DNA of 64,000 nt from assembly GCA_965222215.1 (NCBI GenBank), contig OZ244931.1, positions 930,001 to 994,000 on the forward strand, given 5' to 3'. Source of the DNA: JABJAG01 sp965222215 (GTDB lineage: Bacteria > Pseudomonadota > Alphaproteobacteria > UBA6615). This document shows, one piece after another, positions 58,341-64,000 of this stretch; the stretch's first letter is position 1, and each line of letters begins with the position of its first letter. The notes beneath the pieces are model-generated. The model saw only the letters and a list, made by a program, of their open reading frames with translations, had not been told where the DNA came from and did not search any database. Made by a program: the position numbers and the translations under genes.

Positions 58341-60107
58341 ATGACCCCTGACCAGATCATCATCTTTGCGATCCTCGGCCTGTCGCTCGTGTTCTTCATG
58401 TGGGGGCGCTGGCGTTATGACGTGGTGGCGTTTACCGCGCTGATCCTTGCCGTGGTGGCGGGGGTTGTGCCGACCGAGTCCGCATTCGCCGGGTTCGGCC
58501 ATCCGGCCGTGATTACGGTGGCGGCCGTGCTCGTCATCAGCCGGGCGCTCCAGGTCTCGGGCGTGATCTCGATCTTCGCCGATGCGGTCGTGCGCTTTGC
58601 CAGGGGGCAGGGCACGCAGATGCTGGCGCTCTCGGGTGTCGGGGCCGTGCTGTCCGCGTTCATGAACAATGTGGGGGCGCTGGCCCTGCTGATGCCGCTG
58701 GCGCTGCGCCTTTCCGAAAAACCGTCCGCCGTGCTGATGCCGCTGTCCTTCGCAACGATCCTCGGCGGGCTGGCCACGCTGATCGGCACACCGCCGAATA
58801 TCATCATCGCGACCTACCGCGCCGACGTGACCGGCGAGGCCTTCGCGATGTTCGACTTCGCCTTCGTGGGCCTGCCGATCGCGGTGATCGGTCTGGTGTT
58901 CGTGTTGCTGATCGGCTGGCGGCTGATCCCGTCGGGACGGTCGAGCCGCCGTTCGGCGGAGGAGATGTTTGAGCTCGACAGCTATGTCGTCGAGGCGCGG
59001 GTGAACGACGATTCGCCCTATGTCGGACAGACGGTGCGCGAGCTCGAGCTGATCGACGAGGAACGAACCATCGTCGTCGGGCTATTGCGCGACGAGACGC
59101 GGCGGCTGATGCGAATCCAGAACGAATACGTCCGGGCCGGCGACATCGTGCTGCTGCGGGTCGATCCGGCAACCGTCGACGATCTCGTCAAGAAGGCCGG
59201 GCTGACCCTGACCGGGGCCGAGCTCTCGGCCGACGAGAATGTGAGGTCGGACCAGGTGGGCCTGATCGAGGCGGTCGTGCAGCCCGGCTCGCGCCTCGAG
59301 GGCCGCAGCGCGGCCACGCTGCACCTGCGCCGACGTTACGGCGTCGCGCTGCTGGCGCTGGCGCGCGAGGGCCAGCCGATCCAGGAACGGATCGGGCGGG
59401 TGCGCCTGCGCGCCGGCGACGTGCTGCTGCTCCAGGGCGAGGAGACCGAACTGCCCGATGCCGTCTCCGCGCTTGGCTGCCTGCCGCTGGCCACGCGAAA
59501 CCTGAATATCGGGCGCGGCGGCAAGGTGCTGATCCCGGTGCTGATCTTCGCCGCCTCGGTGCTCGCGACGGTGCTGGGCTGGGTGCCGGTGCATGTGTCG
59601 TTCGCGGCGGCGGTCGTCGCGCTCATCCTGCTGGAGCGCATCTCCGCGCGGGAGGCCTATGAAACCATCGAATGGCCGGTGATCGTGCTGCTTGGCGCGA
59701 TGATCCCGCTGGGCGACGCGCTGCAATCGACGGGCGGCACGCAATTGATCGCCGACAGCATCGTCGGGCTTGCCGCGGCGATTCCGGCCTGGCTGATCCT
59801 GGGCATCGTGCTGGTGGTCACGATGACCCTGTCGGACCTGATGAACAACGCCGCGACGGCCATCGTCATGGCGCCGATCTCGGTGGCGATCGCGGGCAGC
59901 CTCGGCCTCAACGCCGACCCGTTCCTGATGGCCGTCGCCATCGGCGCGTCCTGCGCGTTCCTGACCCCCATCGGGCACCAGAACAACGTGCTGGTGATGG
60001 GCCCCGGCGGCTACAAGTTCGGCGACTACTGGCGCATGGGCCTGCCGCTCGAGATCATCATCGTCGCGGTGTCGATCCCGCTGATCATGTTTTTCTGGCC
60101 GATGTAG
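58341..60107 (+). CDS. SLC13-family permease with two TrkA-C/RCK-C domains
   Basis: Protein of 588 aa. Eleven or more membrane segments flank a soluble middle of about 190 residues (about 200-390). The motifs PLSFATILGGLATLIGTPPNIIIATYR and GASCAFLTPIGHQNNVLVMGPGGYKFGDYWRMG are those of the Na+/sulfate or citrate symporter fold (SNT-type hairpins). The middle carries two TrkA-C-like repeats (DDSPYVGQTVRELELIDEERTIVVGLLRDETR and QPGSRLEGRSAATLHLRRRYGVALLALAREG). It probably imports sulfate or a small anion; specificity is unknown. The ATG at 58341 begins the first helix. Confidence 0.87.
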   Translation: MTPDQIIIFAILGLSLVFFMWGRWRYDVVAFTALILAVVAGVVPTESAFAGFGHPAVITVAAVLVISRALQVSGVISIFADAVVRFARGQGTQMLALSGVGAVLSAFMNNVGALALLMPLALRLSEKPSAVLMPLSFATILGGLATLIGTPPNIIIATYRADVTGEAFAMFDFAFVGLPIAVIGLVFVLLIGWRLIPSGRSSRRSAEEMFELDSYVVEARVNDDSPYVGQTVRELELIDEERTIVVGLLRDETRRLMRIQNEYVRAGDIVLLRVDPATVDDLVKKAGLTLTGAELSADENVRSDQVGLIEAVVQPGSRLEGRSAATLHLRRRYGVALLALAREGQPIQERIGRVRLRAGDVLLLQGEETELPDAVSALGCLPLATRNLNIGRGGKVLIPVLIFAASVLATVLGWVPVHVSFAAAVVALILLERISAREAYETIEWPVIVLLGAMIPLGDALQSTGGTQLIADSIVGLAAAIPAWLILGIVLVVTMTLSDLMNNAATAIVMAPISVAIAGSLGLNADPFLMAVAIGASCAFLTPIGHQNNVLVMGPGGYKFGDYWRMGLPLEIIIVAVSIPLIMFFWPM

Positions 60108-60186
60108 GCGCGACCTGCGGTCTGGCTTGAACGGAATTCAAGACTGGAGAAATATCAAACCCCCTGAATGTGGTGGGTGAGCGCAA

Positions 60187-60390
60187 ATGGTCGGTCGAAA
60201 GAATGAACCATCCAGTGGCTCGAACATCGAACCTGTGTCTGTTGCCGACGAACTGGATCGGTTGCAGATGACTTGGGAAGAGCTACGGTCAGCATTGGAC
60301 GAAGGTCGAAAGTCAGGACTCAGCAATAGAACGGTTTCCGAAATTTTCGATGAAGTTGTCGCGCGCAAAAGGCGTGGAAGAGAAATTTAG
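60187..60390 (+). CDS. small ParD-like antitoxin protein (67 aa)
   Basis: MVGRKNEP... then LQMTWEELRSALDEGRKSGLSNRTVSEIFDEVVARKRRGREI. The ELRxALDEGRKSG...ARKR pattern is like the C-terminal half of ParD/CC2985-type antitoxins, but the N-terminal ribbon-helix-helix is missing. It is unpaired with a toxin; the next gene, 6 bp downstream, is an SRAP protein. It may be an orphan antitoxin or a regulatory small protein. Confidence 0.55.
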   Translation: MVGRKNEPSSGSNIEPVSVADELDRLQMTWEELRSALDEGRKSGLSNRTVSEIFDEVVARKRRGREI

Positions 60391-60396
60391 TTTCTG

Positions 60397-61119
60397 ATGT
60401 GCGGTAGATTCGGCCTGTTTCATAGCTGGGGGGACATGCATGCCTCCTACAACCTGACAAACCAGCCTCTTAACATGATGCCGCGCTGGAATATCGCGCC
60501 GACACAGGCGATCACAGCCGTCATCCGGGCCGCGAGCGGTGGCGGGCGCGAGGTGACCGGCTTTCAGTGGGGCCTGATTCCGCCCTGGGCGAAAGACCCG
60601 GCAATCGGCGCGAAGATGATCAACGCGCGCGCCGAGACGCTGGCCGAGAAGCCGTCCTTCAGGAACGCTTTCAAGCGCCGCCGCTGCCTGATCCCCGCGA
60701 GCGGGTTTTACGAATGGCAGGCGCGTGGCGCCGGGCCGAAACAGCCGGTCTGGATCGCGCGGCCGGACAGTGCGCTGATTACCTTCGCGGGCCTCTGGGA
60801 GATATGGCACGGGCCTGACGGCGGCGAACTGCACACCTGTACGATTGTTACTACCTCGGCGAACGACGCGCTTCAGCCCTACCACCACCGGATGCCGGTC
60901 GTGCTCTCGCCCGACGGATTCGATGCGTGGCTGGGTGACGGCGGGGAGAGCGGCGACGATCAGGCGCGCGCCGGTGAGCTGTTGCGCCCGGCGCCGATCG
61001 ACTTGCTGACGGTCCGCCCGGTCGGCCGCGCTGTTAACGATATCCGCAACGACGGCGCGGAACTTCTGGACGACGCGGAACCGCTGCCGCCCGTGCCGAA
61101 GCAGGGCGAGTTGTTCTGA
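60397..61119 (+). CDS. SRAP/HMCES (YedK) DNA abasic-site protein
   Basis: Protein of 240 aa. It begins MCGRFGLF, with Cys2 as the thiazolidine-forming residue once Met1 is removed. NARAETLAEKPSFRNAFKRRRCLIPASGFYEWQ (with Asn and the active Glu) and VTTSANDALQPYHHRMPVVL (His) complete the active site. It shields abasic sites in single-stranded DNA by a covalent link. It follows the small ParD-like gene by 6 bp and precedes a GNAT gene. Confidence 0.93.
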   Translation: MCGRFGLFHSWGDMHASYNLTNQPLNMMPRWNIAPTQAITAVIRAASGGGREVTGFQWGLIPPWAKDPAIGAKMINARAETLAEKPSFRNAFKRRRCLIPASGFYEWQARGAGPKQPVWIARPDSALITFAGLWEIWHGPDGGELHTCTIVTTSANDALQPYHHRMPVVLSPDGFDAWLGDGGESGDDQARAGELLRPAPIDLLTVRPVGRAVNDIRNDGAELLDDAEPLPPVPKQGELF

Positions 61120-61183
61120 CGGCCCGCGGCATGTGCTAAGCAGCGCGGCGTTGCAATCCATGCCGATTGGACTGGAATTCGAA

Positions 61184-61788
61184 ATGGCTTCGTGGCCCCC
61201 GCCGTTTACCGCCGAAGGAAAGATCGTGCGCGTCGAGACGCTGGAGATGGATCACCGTGCCGACCTGGAAGAGGCGGCCGCGGACGGCGACCTTCACCGG
61301 CTCTGGTACACAAGCGTGCCCGCACCGGAGGATGTCGGAGCGGAGATCGAGCGCCGCCGTGCGCTCATGGCGGCCGGCACAATGCTGCCCTTCGCCGTGA
61401 TCGAGAAGGCGAGCGGTCGGGCGGTCGGCATGACCACGTATATGAATATCGAGGCGAGTCACCGCCGGGTCGAGATCGGCTCGACCTGGTACCGGCAGTC
61501 AATGCAGCGCACGGCGTTGAATGCCGAATGCAAGCTGCTCCTGCTCGGGCACGCCTTCGAGGCGCTGGACTGCATCGCCGTCGAGTTCCGGACCCATGTC
61601 ATGAACCGGGCGAGCCGCACCGCGATCGAACGGCTTGGCGCGAAGCTGGACGGGATCCTGCGGTCGCACCAGATCATGCCCAACGGCACCATCCGCGACA
61701 CGGCGGTCTATTCGATCATCGCGGGTGAGTGGCCGGCGGTGAAGGCGAACCTCGAAACCATGCTGGAGCGCACGGGTCCCGTGGCACG

Positions 61789-61792
<4 letters not shown>
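61184..61792 (+). CDS. GNAT-family N-acetyltransferase, RimJ/RimL-like
   Basis: Protein of 202 aa from the ATG at 61184; ATGs at 61133 and 61160 are alternatives with no better RBS. PFAVIEKASGRAVGMTTYMNIEASHRRVEIGSTWYRQSMQRTALNAECKLLLLGHAFEALDCIAVEFRTHVMNRASRTAIERLGAKLDGILR shows the GNAT core with the acetyl-CoA strand and the R/Q-x-x-G-like loop changed to QSMQRT. The substrate is unknown; RimJ/L relatives modify N-terminal amines of proteins or antibiotics. Confidence 0.85.

Positions 61793-64000
<2,208 letters not shown>

Overview
The window is high-GC bacterial chromosome and looks alphaproteobacterial, probably a free-living oligotroph or marine type near Rhodospirillales or Hyphomicrobiales. 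The grounds are the Mn transport operon with an alphaproteobacterial-style MntR, the ScfR/isocitrate lyase/malate synthase G set, DUF849, DmdC-like and CoxL form II genes, and abundant dispersed palindromic repeats. The genus cannot be fixed from sequence alone. No rRNA, tRNA, CRISPR, transposase or prophage gene was seen. Both edges cut genes: an EcoRII-type restriction endonuclease on the left and a molybdopterin hydroxylase large subunit on the right.

Layout. 1-7.8 kb: end of an EcoRII-like nuclease, a lipocalin-like protein, a flavin monooxygenase, succinate-semialdehyde dehydrogenase, a DUF849 cleavage enzyme, a cupin and a quinone oxidoreductase. 7.9-13.7 kb: an alpha/beta hydrolase, then a five-gene Mn/Fe ABC operon (substrate-binding protein, ATPase, two permeases, MntR) preceded by a 22-bp palindrome. 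13.7-19.2 kb: two Gfo/Idh/MocA dehydrogenases, an LLM flavoprotein, a GST, an alpha/beta hydrolase and a small membrane protein. 19.2-25.8 kb: Asp/Glu racemase, rhodanese, then the glyoxylate shunt (malate synthase G and isocitrate lyase) with the ScfR-type regulator between them. 25.8-40.3 kb: a catabolic region with an efflux pump, a VOC protein, two tandem haloalkane dehalogenases, an alpha/beta hydrolase, an aldolase-SDR fusion, two quinone oxidoreductases, LysR, a second cupin, a TPP enzyme, a HAD phosphatase and a DsbA-type isomerase. 40.6-46.3 kb: a DmdC-like acyl-CoA dehydrogenase, a D-2-hydroxyacid dehydrogenase-type flavoprotein, Sua5/TsaC and CysQ. 46.4-54.3 kb: a CoxL form II protein, then the AmmeMemoRadiSam genes (radical SAM enzyme and a MEMO1-AMMECR1 fusion) flanking two tandem MFS symporters. 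54.4-58.2 kb: an ArsC/Spx-like protein and class Ia ribonucleotide reductase nrdAB with upstream NrdR-like boxes. 58.3-64 kb: an SLC13-type permease, a small ParD-like antitoxin, an SRAP/HMCES protein, a GNAT and the second CoxL-like gene.

How the genes fit together. The clearest functional units are the manganese operon, the glyoxylate shunt with its regulator, nrdAB, and the AmmeMemoRadiSam set. Most other genes encode peripheral catabolism of organic acids, organohalides and possibly aromatics, and are arranged as short operons or single genes rather than one pathway. A cupin followed by an MDR quinone oxidoreductase occurs twice, about 29 kb apart, and may be a real module. Intergenic space is filled by at least five families of dispersed inverted repeats.

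Nothing here proves a wholly new system. The best candidates for follow-up are the AmmeMemoRadiSam locus with embedded transporters, the tandem dehalogenases, the recurrent cupin-MDR pair, and the nrdA gene that lacks an ATP-cone but carries an acidic leader.
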